64,000 nucleotides of DNA from Glandiceps talaboti (lineage: Eukaryota; Hemichordata; Enteropneusta; Spengelidae). The stretch spans positions 290,001 through 354,000 of the forward strand of contig NC_135568.1 of NCBI RefSeq assembly GCF_964340395.1, read 5' to 3'. Below are positions 1-14,515 of the stretch, one piece after another (the first letter of the stretch is position 1; each line of letters opens with the position of its first letter). The notes under the pieces are model-generated. The model was not told the DNA's origin and did not search any database. It was given only the letters and a program-made list of their open reading frames with translations. The translations under genes were made by a program, and so were the position numbers.

Positions 1-1150
1 ATGTAATCTGCATTCTCGCCAGGCATAGATTTTTTGTCTCCAGTGAAAGAGGATTGGGGACGTGGTTGCCATAAAGACGCCGTGACGATCATACAACATT
101 CCACTATTTACAACCCTTTTCATGTTTGTGTTCAGACTGTGTTTGATACAAACAATAATAATAAACTGCACTTGTTACACTTTAAGAGAGCAAGATTGAA
201 TCAAAATATTGGCACCAGAGTGTCTTGTTGCAGTACATTTAAATATTTTATTTCATTCAGACAAAATGTAGCAAGGAATTGGATCTTGTTATCTTAGTGT
301 GTAGAATGTGTACTTTCTTATTGATATTAAACAGAGCCAGTGAAAAGTGCTGTACCAGGCTGAGACTGATCAAATAGCTTTTTATTTTTTTAATGGACAT
401 TGTCGTCTACGATTTTATTCTGTGGTAAGTTACACCCTACTATTAATGTACATGGTTTCATTACTTCCATAATTCTGTTCAGCTATGCAAATCATCGTTG
501 GAATAAAGTTAGCAAACACTGAATGACAAACACCTAAAATTAAAACTAAATAAATCGAGTTGTCCTAAAACAAATCACACCAGTTGTGTACGATTGTTTG
601 TATGTCCATTGAATCTGTGCACGGACATCTCATATTGATCATGCTCAGTATTAATTCTGTGAAAGGGTCCCTAGACGCTGATAAGATTTTGCCGAGTGCA
701 TTTTGTCCGACCCAAATGCATAAAGATTGAATATTTTAATCATCTATCGAGAGTAGATTTTCTACGAGAACCGTAAACAGGTACTTTTGTATGAAGGTCG
801 ATAACTTTGGAACATAGTAGATATTTTGAGATTACTCAACCACTTAAAATAAATCTAAATGAGATTCACGCAAACAGAGGGGATTTCGGTATACCGTATG
901 TTCATCAGGTATGCCATTTGACTGTTAATAGTGAAGTCTTTCCCCGCATTTCCAACATCGTGTTCTCCCTCTGGTGTGATAATATTTCAAGTCTTTCGGC
1001 CGTAATGCATATTTTATGTCCAACACAACACTGGAAAACAACGAACGTCTTACTCATACACTCTCTTCGTACTGTAATCTTACGCTGTCTTATTAGCACA
1101 ACTAAACTGATAAGGTTCAGTCGTGCTATAGGCATCATGGGCATGGCAAA
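1..1150. other. No gene seen
   Basis: AT-rich single-copy-looking sequence; the short open frames have no family resemblance or splice support. Confidence 0.6.
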
Positions 1151-1151
1151 G

Positions 1152-1560
<409 letters not shown>

Positions 1561-1734
1561 CGATACGGCATATATATTCTCATACCAACATTGATTTCTC
1601 TGACTCGACTGTAGGCGGTGTCTATGGTTCTCTACTAAGACTAGCTTGATTCATGCCTCATATAAGAGTGGAGTGGGGGTTCGACTTCTTTGTAGTTTCA
1701 AATGGCAACGAACAGAAACATAAATAGAGCGTTT

Positions 1735-1835
1735 AAAACTATGAATAATAATATGATAATAATAAACATTTATATAGCGCCATATATCCACGACAGTGCT
1801 CATAGGCGCTTCACATTTGAAATAAATCAAAAGGT
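1735..1835 (+). repeat. SINE/LINE-tail-like segment
   Basis: AATAATAAACATTTATATAG and CGCC...GGCGCTTCACATTT resemble the 'TTTATATAGCGCC..GCGCTTTACA' tail seen in many invertebrate retroposons. An A-rich stretch follows to 1917. Confidence 0.45.
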
Positions 1836-2154
1836 ACTGCACGGGAATTTTTTTTTACAAGTATGGCTGAAAAGGGTAAAAACTAAGAAAAAACTAAAAA
1901 AAAAGAAAAAAAAGTAGTGCAGAAACATTGTCTCAACAAAGGTAAAATGCTATTTAAAAAAATGGGAACTTTACAATGATTTAAAAACTACATGTTTCTG
2001 CCCAAGTAAAGAAATGGAAAGTGCTAAAGGTATTGAACACCAATTGGTGAGCATTATAATGTAGCATATCGTAAAACAAAGATTTCCATCTTGTCAATAT
2101 TACATATGTTAATGTTTAGCTGTTATTTATAAGATTTTTGCCAAAATCTGTCCA

Positions 2155-2163
2155 CAGGCAGGC

Positions 2164-2211
<48 letters not shown>
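2155..2211 (+). repeat. (ACAG)n microsatellite
   Basis: GGCAGGCAGACAGACAG tract ending before CCCTTGCGG. Confidence 0.97.
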
Positions 2212-3227
2212 CCTTGCGGAAACTTGGCAAAGTAGTTCGCAAAACATTACCACCCCCACCTCCCACTAAGTCTAGGATACAATATTACCCGTTTCAAATG
2301 TAAGCACCTCATACTCACTGTACGGCTTAGGGGTACATTGTGAATAAATTAGCTGTCTTGCTATCGTAGTTGCAAGAGGAGGGGGTTAACCTTTGAACTT
2401 CCACCTGTTCTATAATTAGAACATTTGAACTCCTACCATGTACCAATGGATACGGATACGGTCTGTCTTTGATTAGATAGCAACGAAAGGAGTAATAGCA
2501 AAACATCTCAGATGGCTGATGTCGACATCTGGATAGAGCTAATATATAAAATGTACGTAGAAAAGGAAATGAAGTGATAAGGCAGGTAGTGTATAATGAC
2601 ATTTGCAATCTTCAAAAGGATATTAAACGTTCTTAATCCTCGTATAAGATGTATGCATGGAAATGATATCACATAGAGGAAACCAACAGATGGAAACCAA
2701 AATGTGTTATATTATATAGACACGGTCAAATTTTGAAAATAATCTATATGAACAAGTGAGGTCTCATTTTGTATGATCTAAATTTTGCTTACATTCACAA
2801 TTATTTGAAACTCGAATGAACGCCTTTTGTATCCCCCATTGTTATCACACACTCCCCAATTTATATAGATCTCGCCAGTAAATGAATTTTCACTGTCAGG
2901 GTGTTCATAGTACCTCTTTTATCAGTGCTCTCAGTCTACACATGCAGTAAGTTGAGACCATTTCCAGCGAAACTTCCTCTCGGGAATTATCCTTCCAGCT
3001 CCCGCAAGGATTGCTTGATTACAAAATCGTGTTTGTATCGATTCACTCAACTAGTCATTTGTTATAACTGATAGGCTATCTCCTCATGGGTTTTATCCGA
3101 CAAATTATCTATTTATCCTGTTTCCATAAAATACACACGCATCATCAGCCATAGGGTGATTTCAAAGGGATGTATTCTAAAACGAACTTTAATTAGTGTG
3201 TGGATATTTCTGCCATTACTATCTTAC

Positions 3228-3405
3228 ATCGCCGTTTGCTGCGAAGATCGCTGACGCTGTGATTTGTTGTGAGTCACGGGCGGTAAAATACTCAAGCCTT
3301 GGAAATCTGTGTAATATATCGCCGTTTGCTGCGAAGATCGTGGGCGCTGTGATTTGCTGTGTGTCACGGGCGGTAAAATACCCGAACCTTGGCAATCTGT
3401 CTTTT
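3228..3405 (+). repeat. Tandem duplication, 90-bp unit
   Basis: Two copies of a block starting ATCGCCGTTTGCTGCGAAGA, offset exactly 90 bp (3231 and 3321), differing at about ten sites. It is locally GC-richer than its surroundings. Confidence 0.92.
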
Positions 3406-3474
3406 AATTGAAGTAGGATCTAGCGAAGAAAGCCGTTACTATATCTTTACATTTATATACCAGATTTAAACTGG

Positions 3475-3990
3475 CAAAATCTTAGATTTTTGGGCATACA
3501 CACATTGTTGGAATACAAAATCCTAAATTATAGCTATTATACATGATGTACCACTAAATTGGAAAATTAATCATATGAAACTAAATGAAATTGAAGCTTA
3601 CATTGCCTAATTATTAAAAAAACATTGATTATGCAAATTAACCATATCGATTATAAGTTACAACATCAGGCTTTAAATGACACATGCACTTCTTTACCAT
3701 CGGCCATTAATACATATACAAAATTACCTGAAATTTGAAGTTTGCATTCTTAAGAAATACCCTAATTACTGAAAATCATTCATTATACAAATTAGTCATA
3801 CAATTAAAAACTATATCAACAGGCTTTAGAGGATATGTGCTTTGTCATGGTTGATGTATGTGCCAAATTATATGGAATTTGAAGCGTGCATTCCAAAGAT
3901 ATAGCTTAATTACTGAAGATCATCTATTATTCAAATTACTCACTAAAAGTAAAGTTGTTTCACATATTTTTTTCACGTAGGAAGCTATGA
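3475..3990 (-). repeat. Dispersed ~150-bp-periodic repeat, second copy
   Basis: Reverse complement of this segment matches 32280-32390 closely, including GCAAACTTCAAATTTCAGG and AAGAAGTGCATGTGTCATTT. Three diverged units are visible. Confidence 0.75.
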
Positions 3991-4842
3991 TGAAATTGTT
4001 ATATGAATTACAAATCCAAAATAAATACCCGATCCTCATCCATATGGCCACTTTAAAGACCATGATCTAAAAACGAGTCTTTGATTTTAAAATAGTCGGC
4101 TTGGGAGTTTATTTGTAATCCTTAGGTGAGCCCTTTTCTCCAATCTGACTAATTGATCATGACAAACCACAATCAATACACACTTTGAATGCATTTCGGG
4201 AAATGTAGGATGTATCGGAAATCAATGCTGATGAAATTTCCCCATAATTGCATAAATTACAACCAATTCTCCGTCGACGTATAAAATGCTTGTGTCACTG
4301 CAAGTTGTACTTTTCTAAACAGAGGGTGTACAGCTTTAAGCTTACAGCGGAACTTTTTTGTACGTATTCGAGAACAAAATAATAAAATCGCGAAAATTGT
4401 GAAGTCTCGCCAGAAATAGTGGATGCGGAAAACTGACATCAACTTAAAACGACAATATAAAACTGTTCTTCCAATTTGCAATGACATCTGATGAGAAGAA
4501 ACCAATAACACGGAGACCATATGGAAAACAACGGAAAACACTACCTGAACTAGACACTCACATATGAAAATATATATATATAAAAAATAAAATAAAAAAT
4601 CTACCTACCCCACCTATTCTAAAATTGAGCGTAATCAGGACCACACAATTTTTTTGCTAGGTCTTATTACACAGGAATGGGGAATGTAAAATGTGAATAG
4701 CAGGCAACACTGGTAATCACTGTAGTCATGCTAATCACTGTAGTCACATGGCAATATGAATTATCTATCCTACATTGCTGATATGAATTTGTTCAAGGAT
4801 TGAATACCTATTTAAAATTTCTTTATTTCTTTATTTCTTTAT

Positions 4843-4903
4843 TTGTATGTATGTATGTATGTATGTATGTATGTATGTATGTATGTATGTATGTATGTAT
4901 GTA

Positions 4904-4934
<31 letters not shown>

Positions 4935-4968
4935 TTATTTATTTATTTATTTATTTATTTATTCATTC

Positions 4969-5043
<75 letters not shown>

Positions 5044-5063
5044 ATCATTTATTTATTTATTTG
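4843..5063 (+). repeat. Compound microsatellite (GTAT)n(GT)n(ATTT)n(CTTT)n
   Basis: Four successive simple repeats, the CTTT tract running about 4968-5043. Confidence 0.98.
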
Positions 5064-5089
5064 TGATAATTAGAAATAGCTGACCAACT

Positions 5090-8000
5090 GTCAAAAAACT
5101 TTTAAATTTTGTACATGTGGCAAATTATGCCTGGAAACCCAGTACATATGACGCCTGGGATTAAAACATCGACAGTGGCAGTTTCAACGTCAAATGCCAA
5201 TCAAAATCAAATTTCACTAATGTGTTGACGCAACTCATTTTAACCGTGTTCCAATTACCCGCCTATTATATCTTTGTATTAGTAATCACAAACCATTTCA
5301 GTTTTTTGTAAAAACAAAGACACTCGTTAACAGAAAATGTAATTTCAACGGTTATTTAGTAATTGATTTAGTTGCTAATGATCACTAGCAATATAATGTA
5401 TACAGTTATAAAGCCATAGGGGAGGGGAGGGGCTCGTGTGAGGTGACCTACAGCCTAATCTATGCATGGGTATACTACACGGAAACTCACTATTGAACGA
5501 TAGGTTGGTGGTGATAAAGTATTATGTTAATGAATGGCGAGAAGCCTCCACGAAGGAAACACAAGAAGTTCGTGACCCGCATAATAAAAGTGAACATAAA
5601 AAACGTACAATGCTAAGAGTATTCACCTACTGATTAATGTTAGTGTATTTCGACAGTTTCATTTTAACGATGTTAAAAGTGACAAGACCCGAATTTACTA
5701 TCTGACACAACATATGAGCTGATAGAGCGTGAATGTTAGATTGGTTTAGACATAGACTGCTCTGAACACCTTGGTAGCATGGACTCTGATCACCTGTATC
5801 AAATCTAATCAATGTCAAACTGTATAGAATTGTGACGATGATACTATAGGCTTCATCAACCTCACGTATAGTGTTTAATCACTTGTAAATATACAAAGTA
5901 AATCGTCAAGGGAGATGTGCATCATATCAAATGTATGGAATATTGACATAATAAAATCCATGCCCTATGCAAAAGTAAAAGTAAAATGTCAAAATGCGAG
6001 TCAACCATACTAAATGCCGTATATTGACTGTTTCATTCAGTTTAAAGGACTGATTTAAAGGACTTGAACAAATCACCAAACATGCCAAACAGATATAATC
6101 TAACCGTTTTCCTGTTTGGATCAAAGGTGATTGATTCATGAATTAATAGTACCATATAGTATTAGGTCATTAAATATAAAGCCTAATGCTCACAGAGGAT
6201 TTCACAATTTTACATCTTACATAGACTTAACTTAGAATTAATCAAACAAATTAGTATATGGATTATTTAGTAATAAAGATTTACAATAAACTAGGGTTTT
6301 TCTTTTCAGATAATCAATCATTAGGAATGCGAATTTTATGTTTAGTATCAGTTAGGGTTGCATGAGGCATGTTTGTAAAAAAGAAAAAAAGATGCACAGG
6401 GGTCATATTGTTTTAAATAGCATGTAGGGATAAGGCTCCATCAATTGAAAACTTTGTTTGCCGTCCTTAAATTTCCCCAAAATCCACCGGACAGACAGAG
6501 AACAAACCACAGTAAAACCCCACAAAGCTAGCATGTTTTGTAAAGTTCACTATTTTTTGTTTGCACCTAAATTACTCCGGAGAGCTTTTGATGATTTTGA
6601 ATGATATATAAATAAACAGTTGATATATGATAACCTCAGCTGTCTACTATAAGTCTTCTTTGACAACAGTTGATGGTAGTAGTTTAATGTCTTTATATAA
6701 TGTCCATTATCGTAATATTTATACATGCGTGTCTTGTCAAATAACTGAATGTATTTGTTGTCTAAGTAGGATTATTAGTCGACCCCCCTGGGTGCCTGTA
6801 CGTGATTATACGTGATTATAAGTTAATTCGTGACTTGCTATCATAAGCACTATGTGATGCAATATTGTTTTCGTAGCGACAAACTTTCGGGCTAACATAG
6901 CTTAATTATGACAGTCATAATGACCTGTGTATCCTCTTCCTTCTAACAATTTGTATTGATGGATTGTGTATATTTCATTAAACTAATTAATTTAAAATAA
7001 CATCAGGGATGGAAGAATTGTCAAGAAGTTCCAAATTAACGAAGATTTCAAATTTTGTACTACATAATCCGTACTCATAACATTGATCAATCACAAGAAA
7101 TTTAACAATTTTGTTGAGAAGAGCCAGAACTGAGAACAGCCCAAACTGACACGGGTTTGTAGTTATTCTTGTCAAGCACTGGTAGAAGTAGTTGTAGATT
7201 TAAAATAAAACATTCACTGGTGAAAAATTATTTAATTTATACTTATTTTATAAATAAATTACGATATTAGTAATTTAATGAGTTTAGGATGTGAGTGTGA
7301 CTATTTCCTAGTAACTTTCCAGTGAATAGAATGAGGTTGATTTCATTGAAGTTGGAAACATCACTTTCAACAACTGAGGAAAAACTATTGAGTTGGGTAA
7401 TGATACACATGATTACAAAGAAATTGCTACAGACATTTTTGCTATACAGGTAGTTCTGTGGTGCGATATAGTTTCATTTGAATGATTTCTTCTTCCTTTA
7501 ACCTCAATACTTTCATACATACATACATACATACATACATACATACATACATACATACATACAAGATAAACAAGAATCTAGGCACTAGAAAATATCTTGG
7601 GAAAAGAGCCCTCGTTAGTAATTTGAGAATATGTTGACACATTCTCTAAGGTATCTTACACTCAATACACAGTAAAGACTAAGACTAATCCTTTACTCGG
7701 AATTAAATATTAAAGGATGTGATATTTTATTCAACGTAAAATCTCGATATAAGGTATCAGCAGATGGCATCATTATTTGAAGACTAGGGTAGCTGACAAA
7801 GGGTAGGATTCCTACATTATTCCTCGGCACAATGTATTAGCTGCCAAATCCCACATTACCACGCACATCCATACATGTGTACCAATCATTCTGATAACTT
7901 GAATCCGAAGTTTTCCCAGTAATCATCTATAAATTGGGGATTCAGTCACTTGATATGTTATAGTTGGTAAAAACCAGTACACGTGACAGACTATACAGGT

Positions 8001-8125
8001 GCTTCCTTTTTGTCAATTTCTGTACATATCAGCAGTTCATACGAAACTCATAGATGTACACATTCCTTTATTTTAACAAGGTTGAATTTTCTAAAATCAT
8101 ATAAAATGTACACAACACTGGATCT
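5090..8125. other. No gene seen except a CATA tract
   Basis: AT-rich intergenic or intronic sequence. A CCGGACAGACAGAG string near 6487 resembles the edge of the microsatellite-linked repeat family. Confidence 0.55.
7514..7562 (+). repeat. (CATA)n microsatellite
   Basis: Pure ACAT tract of about 12 units. Confidence 0.97.
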
Positions 8126-8129
8126 TTTA

Positions 8130-8466
8130 CAACGGGAAAATGGCATTCACTATAAATACTTGGTAGTCTGTTGAACGGGGAAATGGCAGGCACTATAAAT
8201 ACTAAGTAGTCTGTTCAACGGGGAAATGGCAGACACTATAAATACTAGGTAGTCTGTTCAACGGGGAAATGGCAGGCACTATAGATACTAGGTAGTCTGT
8301 TCAAAGGGGAAATGGCATTCACTATAAATACTAGGTAGTCTGTTCAACGGGGAAATGGCAGGCACTATAAATACTAGGTAGTCTGTTCAACGGGGAAATG
8401 GCAGGCACTATAAATACTAGGTAGTCTGTTCAACGGGGAAATGGCAGGCACTATAGATAGGCTGTT
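8130..8466 (+). repeat. 43-bp minisatellite, about 7.5 copies
   Basis: Unit CAACGGGGAAATGGCAGGCA + CTATAAATACTAGGTAGTCTGTT with few substitutions. Confidence 0.93.
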
Positions 8467-9038
8467 GAATGATAAGTTGAGGTTAATAATTTCCAATGAC
8501 CTTTATAATTGTCGAGTCTTTAGAAAGGTTTCAGAACTTCCTATTAGTATAACTCAATAATTTATGAATGGATTTCTTAAAAGTCTTTAATCTTGTTTTA
8601 ATTTCAAAACAATGTCTTATTAGATTTTCGTGTTTCCCAACACGACATCTCAGACTAGGATGAAATACTTTATAAATGGAACGTGTTAATGCACTCTCAA
8701 TTGAATACTTTCCCGTTGTGTACATGTAGTCGTCTGTAGATTAATTTCAATATCAACATGGTGCCTAGGCATGCAATGATGGACCACATCATAGTGAATA
8801 TTACAAAATGTATCTTGTCTTTCAATACACATTAAAAACCTAAAGTATTGATAGGGCCAAGGTAGTAGTGTCGATAAAAGCTCACACACTGAGATAAAGA
8901 CGGATGGATACAGCGATCAAGAGGGAGAGATATAGATAAGAACTGAGAGACGTGTCGATGTCGTGGAAAGATGTTATTATAAAGAAGACGAAACTGATAA
9001 TTTGTTTAATTCAATAGAGAGATATATTCGACAATGTA

Positions 9039-9095
9039 GTAAATATATGCAGGTAAATATATGCACAGGTAAATATATGCAGGTAAATATATGCA
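9039..9095 (+). repeat. Short tandem repeat of GTAAATATATGCAG
   Basis: Four copies of GTAAATATATGCA(CA)GG-type units, about 16 bp each. Confidence 0.85.
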
Positions 9096-10369
9096 AAACC
9101 TTAACCTAGAGAACTTGATTATACACAGGAGCATTGAACGAAATCAGTTTAGGAAACGAATTTGACTCGAAGGTCGTATAGCTCACAGTTAATGACGCAT
9201 GTATGCATGCACAACGAATATATATAGTCAAGGCATTATTCACGTCACGTGATTCACAGTTGATGATTGTGTCATGGAAACAAATATCACGCTGCAAATA
9301 TTGTTCATGTCAGTAATGTGATTATTGCCTTTATAACTTGGTATGACGTCAACATCTGTATAAAGTTCATAAACGTCAAGGTGAAATAGTTCGACAGTAA
9401 ATTACGCCAAGTGAACATGTTGTGATTATCACTGTTTTCTCCCCTTGGCTATTTCTAGAAATAAAGCATGCTGTGTTCGTTCATGAAACTTTTATTTTCA
9501 TTTATGCGATCAATTTCTGTAATCTATTAAAAACAATTTCATCTTCCCATTATTTGGTACTAGTACTCTCGTTTCCGTGTTCACATTGCTACTATCGTTT
9601 ACCAAAACATATCAATAGTTTTTTGTTGCCCATGATGCAACACGCTTACAGTTGTAGTAGTAGAATCTAGTTAGAAACAGGGTAGCTGGGATATAACAAA
9701 AGCTGATTTCCACCTGTATCAATTCACAAAACTTACATACCAATCAAATAAAGAGAAAATAAACAACGGGAACTATAATTTTGAATTAGTTTAGCCTCTG
9801 CGCATATTGTCTGCGCATTGTACTATCAAGCCAGAAAACACGAACTGATGAAATGAGGCCATTGCTAAGCAGGGAACATTATACAACATAAAGAGGAATT
9901 CAAAGACATAACTTGGCAAGTTCAATGATACATTACTCAAACTGTAAGGAATACCATAAGTCAGTCGACTCACGCAGAATATTATGTACCTAACTTTTAA
10001 ATTCACGTCAAATTAAAATTTACCATGAGTAAAAATTCGAGTAAGTTAGAGTAAGTTCATGATACGCAATTAATTAATTGCACATTGTAGCACTGTATGC
10101 AAGATACAGTATGTCAGTGATTCCTTAATTACATTTACAGTCCTTCCGGCCTACACAAATTGAATTGGGGTATGCAAAATAGCAAGAGTGAGAATAATTA
10201 TAGTTTTAAATTGACAAGCAATGTACTAGTTTAGACACACTGCATATTGCATATAGAATAACGAAGCCTAATTATTCGAGCTGAATAACAGGTTCGGAGA
10301 CGTCTGTTCAACCTGTCAGATATTGACTAAGTACGGTGGATAGTTCAAGAAAAGGAGAAAAGGCAAATT

Positions 10370-10545
10370 CTCTGTCAGTCTGTCAGTCTGTCTGTCTGTC
10401 TGTCTGTATGTATGTATGCATGCATGCATGCATGCATGTATGTATGCATGCATGCATGTATGCATGTATGCATGCATGCATGCATGTATGCATGCATGTA
10501 TGTATGTATGTATGTATGTATGTATGTATGTATGTATGGATTGAA
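10370..10545 (+). repeat. (CTGT)n then mixed (GTAT)/(GCAT)n microsatellite
   Basis: TGTCAGTCTGTCTGTC passes into interspersed GTAT and GCAT units; the GCATGCAT stretches are self-complementary. Confidence 0.97.
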
Positions 10546-12266
10546 TGGATGAATGCATGTATATATGTCAAATAACCGATGGTTGAAGGGGCATGAATGG
10601 CATTTGGTTGCGATATCAATTTGCAAATATACAGGAGAGTAAGAATACACATTTGATATACACATATATAACATTAACACAGTAGAGGTTTACCTACAAT
10701 ATATCTGACTGGTAATGCGGCTTTTAGAAAAGGTTACTTCCATATAATTTATGTAAATTTGGTCAAGGCTGAATATTGCATTGACATGATTGTCTATGAC
10801 AAATATGTTGTGCTATGCCCCACGAAGAAATATAAGATGCGGTGAAGAAAACACAGACAATTATTGAATATTGAATCCATTTGGATTAATGTTACACATG
10901 CTTTCCATTACACGCTCATTTCACCCTCTCACATGTATGTGTTTACACAGCTGTAGTTTACATGGAAGCAAATACCATATACAGGAAGTACACAATGATT
11001 ATGATGGACTTTGACACAAATAGAATTATCGACCAATACTTTCTCAAAATCAACACATTGACATGTTTGACTATTTATCAGTGAGCGCTATCAAATAATG
11101 TGGATCAAACAGACATATTTTTGTCAGCGATTCTATAGAATATTGCTTTGTCACAAATGTTTAATATAAATCGAGTAAAAAAATGTTGCTACCAAGCCTA
11201 GTTTTGTTATTAAAGATATATGTATATGAAAAGTAACAAAGTGTATTATAATGTACGTATCCAATGAACACGAAGGGGTGCCTGATGCTCACTTTCATAC
11301 TATTTGATATTCAGCAATACCCTCAAGCAGTGTTCTACATGTATATTTCCTATTCACTTCACCAATATGTTACTGTTGTATTGTTGCCCATTTCATTTTA
11401 GTTGTAAACTGTTAGTTGGACCCAGGATGTGCTGCTGTAAAAGCAACTGAGGATATATTTATTGTATCCAATAAGATATCACAATCGATCCATTCAAGAC
11501 TCATATCCCAATTTATTTTCATCAAATGTGTCTGTCAACATTTCCAATTATTTGACCATACATATTTGCCTATTTAGGTACTTCAATTTACTAAAAGGAT
11601 TGCAATTCGAGTTACGCTTATTGCTATGAGCATAAAATGTATCCAGTGGGTCTCTGGGTTAGAATCACACTTAGATTCAAAAGGTAGTTTGTTGTTTTTA
11701 AAAATGTATTTGAAGCAAAAGTTCATGTACATGTTTAATGAGCCTAACGCGTTGAGATGTATATACATGTATATTCATCTCAATCCATATGTCTGTATAC
11801 CATGCTTTGCTTTCTCACCGTTTGCTCATTGCCATGGCTTACGCCAGGACCCGAATCCCTATTTTTAGGAACTTTTTTCACATCATTTGTATACGGCCAG
11901 GGTCGTTTGTCACGACAGAAATTTTCATCTGTGATGAAACCTTCATCTGATATGTTTTAGACGTTTACAGCTTTAGTAAAGGAAGGTTTTGTACAGTGTT
12001 CATACATTCAAGTAGATGTTGTGAGGCCGACGAGGTGTCGACTAATGTTTATAGATACAGATAACTACATTTGACATGTCAGCGATACCATTAAATACCT
12101 TGGTATAAGCCAGTATGTTGCCGCAGGTACACAACAAATGAAATGAATCCTCGATGAAAAAAATATTAAATAAACAACACAGGGTAATACTAAATATAGT
12201 TGTTGATTGTCCAAAAGTAAATCACAATATTGGTTGCATTTCATTTTACTGTCTACTTATATTTTC

Positions 12267-12430
<164 letters not shown>

Positions 12431-12471
12431 TGCAAAAGTAATGAGTAGAACAGGCCTGATAAATAAATGCA

Positions 12472-12509
12472 ATCCTGACGTTTCGAATCAATATTCTTCC
12501 TCATAGGAT
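12472..12509 (-). pseudogene. Decayed hammerhead ribozyme with dimer-type short helix III
   Basis: On the minus strand, AUCCU (12509-12505) pairs perfectly with AGGAU (12476-12472) as helix I. Between them lie AUGAGGA (CUGANGA with C3 changed to A), a GAAU/AUUC hairpin with one extra A as helix II, GAAA (12484-12481), then C-G-U-C. This gives a palindromic ACGU helix III, as in hammerheads that work as dimers, and cleavage dinucleotide UC. Loss of C3 removes the C3-G8 pair needed for catalysis, so it is probably inactive. It sits beside (TA)n and (CA)n in the same order as the intact copy. Confidence 0.5.
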
Positions 12510-13300
12510 ATCAAGGCAAGTTATATATATATATAACCTAAAATGGCAATCGCATTAGTTATTGCAATTGTTTTTTCTTTGGCAACTTTTCATCACAGAG
12601 TGATGATTTGAAAAACGTGTGCATACATACTATAGAAGAAACATAATCTCTATATAACTCTTTTTACTGCCCCTTCAAAAAAGCTGCACTGATTTGACGC
12701 ACGGCACAGCTGTTTACAACATATACTTTATTATTTTCCGAGACTGCAATATCTAGACAGATGGTGTGTTTTATAATGCCTACACATGTGATCTAAGGAA
12801 GGATATTGTCCACATAATGAATAGAGAACATTTCCAAAGGATTTACTTTTGAAGTCCCAATTACAATGGTGTTATATACTACCCTCTGAGTTTTCCATTA
12901 CTTTCTGATTTTAAGAAACCAATATATGTAGAGACGTGACTATCATTCCATATCAAATTATTAAACGATCATGCCATAGTCTGTGTTATTGAATAAAGTG
13001 CAGGGCAACTATCCTAGTGTACATAATACGCTATAACGTATCTGCCATTTCACGTAAATTAATACCAGACTGTCTTTTAATTACTAATATAAAACAAGGT
13101 AAATGATTTGAGAAAGTTATTCTTTAAGCCGTGTAAACAGCAGGACATATGCAGTTACATTTGTGGATAGTCATATAACTGAAATGTTAATACATTGTAT
13201 ATCTACTTGATTATAGATGGGTTCATCAAATGGTACTTATTAAGCAAGTAATTAGACAACCTATTATTATTATTGTCATGGCAACCACAACATTTTAAGG

Positions 13301-13392
13301 TGACAATGAAAAGATAACTAGTTACCAACACATTGCGAAGGTTACTGTAGCAACCTTACTATTAATATAATGGTAACTAGTTGACATTGTCA
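13301..13392. repeat. Imperfect long hairpin (MITE-like)
   Basis: TGACAATG...AACTAGTTACC (ending 13326) is mirrored by GGTAACTAGTT (13372-13382) followed by CATTGTCA. An inner AAGGTTACTGTAGCAACCTT adds a second stem. No coding potential. Confidence 0.55.
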
Positions 13393-13576
13393 ATGCAATC
13401 ACAATGATATTCAGTCTTTTATGTGTCTATTGCCACCATGTTAACAATCATTACTCATGCAAATCAATCATTAACTTTCAGATTGACTTTTGTATGTACC
13501 AACATCACCGGAAACGAAATATTAATGGCGTTATGCAAAGGTTAGGTAATATGTATACGATATATTTATGTATGTA

Positions 13577-14515
13577 CTTCTCATAGTCGTGTGTTTTTTA
13601 AAGTAAACATTATAGTTGTATGTCAGTAGCCTATGTACTTCTCATAGTCGTCGGCTCTTTAGAGGAAACATTATAGTGGAAGTCAGTAGCCTATGTACGT
13701 CTCACGTTCGTGTGTTCTTTAGAGTTAACATTACAGTTGGCAGTCAGTAGCCTATGTTCTTCTCATAGTCGTCGGTTCTTTAGAGAAAACATTATAGTTG
13801 GCAGTCAGTAGCCTATGTACTTCTCATTGTCGTATGTTCTTTAGAGTAAACATTATAGGTGGCTGTCAGTAGCCTATGTACTTCTCATAGTCGTATGTTC
13901 TTTAGAGTAAACATTATAGTTGGCAGTCAGTAGCCTATATACTTCTCATACTCGTCGGTTCTTTAGAGTAAACATTATAGTTGGCAGTCAGTAGCCTATG
14001 TACTTCTCATAGTCGTATGTTCTTTAGAGTAAACATTATAGTTGGCAGTCAGTAGCCTATGTACTTCTCATAGTCGTATGTTCTTTAGAGTAAACATTAT
14101 AGTTGGCAGTCAGTAGCCTATGTACTTCTCATAGTCGTCGGTTCTTTAGAGTAAACATTATAGTTGGCAGTCAGTAGCCTATGTACTTCTCATAGTCGTG
14201 TGTTCTTTAGAGTAAACATTACAGTTGGCAGTCAGTAGCCTATGTACTTCTCATAGTCGTATGTTCTTTAGAGTAAACATTATAGGTGGCTGTCAGTAGC
14301 CTATGTACGTCTCATAGTCGTGTGTTCTTTAGAGTAAACATTATAGTTGGCAGTCAGTAGCCTATGTACTTCTCATAGTCGTGTGTTCTTTAGAGTAAAC
14401 ATTACAGTTGGCAGTCAGTAGCCTATGTACTTCTCATAGTCGTGTGTTCTTTAGAGTAAACATTATAGTTGGCAGTCAGTAGCCTATGTTCTTCTCATAG
14501 TGGTCGGTTCTTTCT
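13577..14515 (+). repeat. 61-bp minisatellite, about 15 copies
   Basis: Unit CTTCTCATAGTCGTATGTTC + TTTAGAGTAAACATTATAGT + TGGCAGTCAGTAGCCTATGTA. Variant positions (CGTATG/CGTGTG/CGTCGG) alternate. If the minus-strand ankyrin gene continues left, this lies in or beyond one of its introns. Confidence 0.95.

Larger units (their letters stand above)
8467..12265. other. No gene seen
   Basis: Apart from the short repeats listed separately, only small chance ORFs; no splice-bounded coding segment recognised. Confidence 0.5.
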
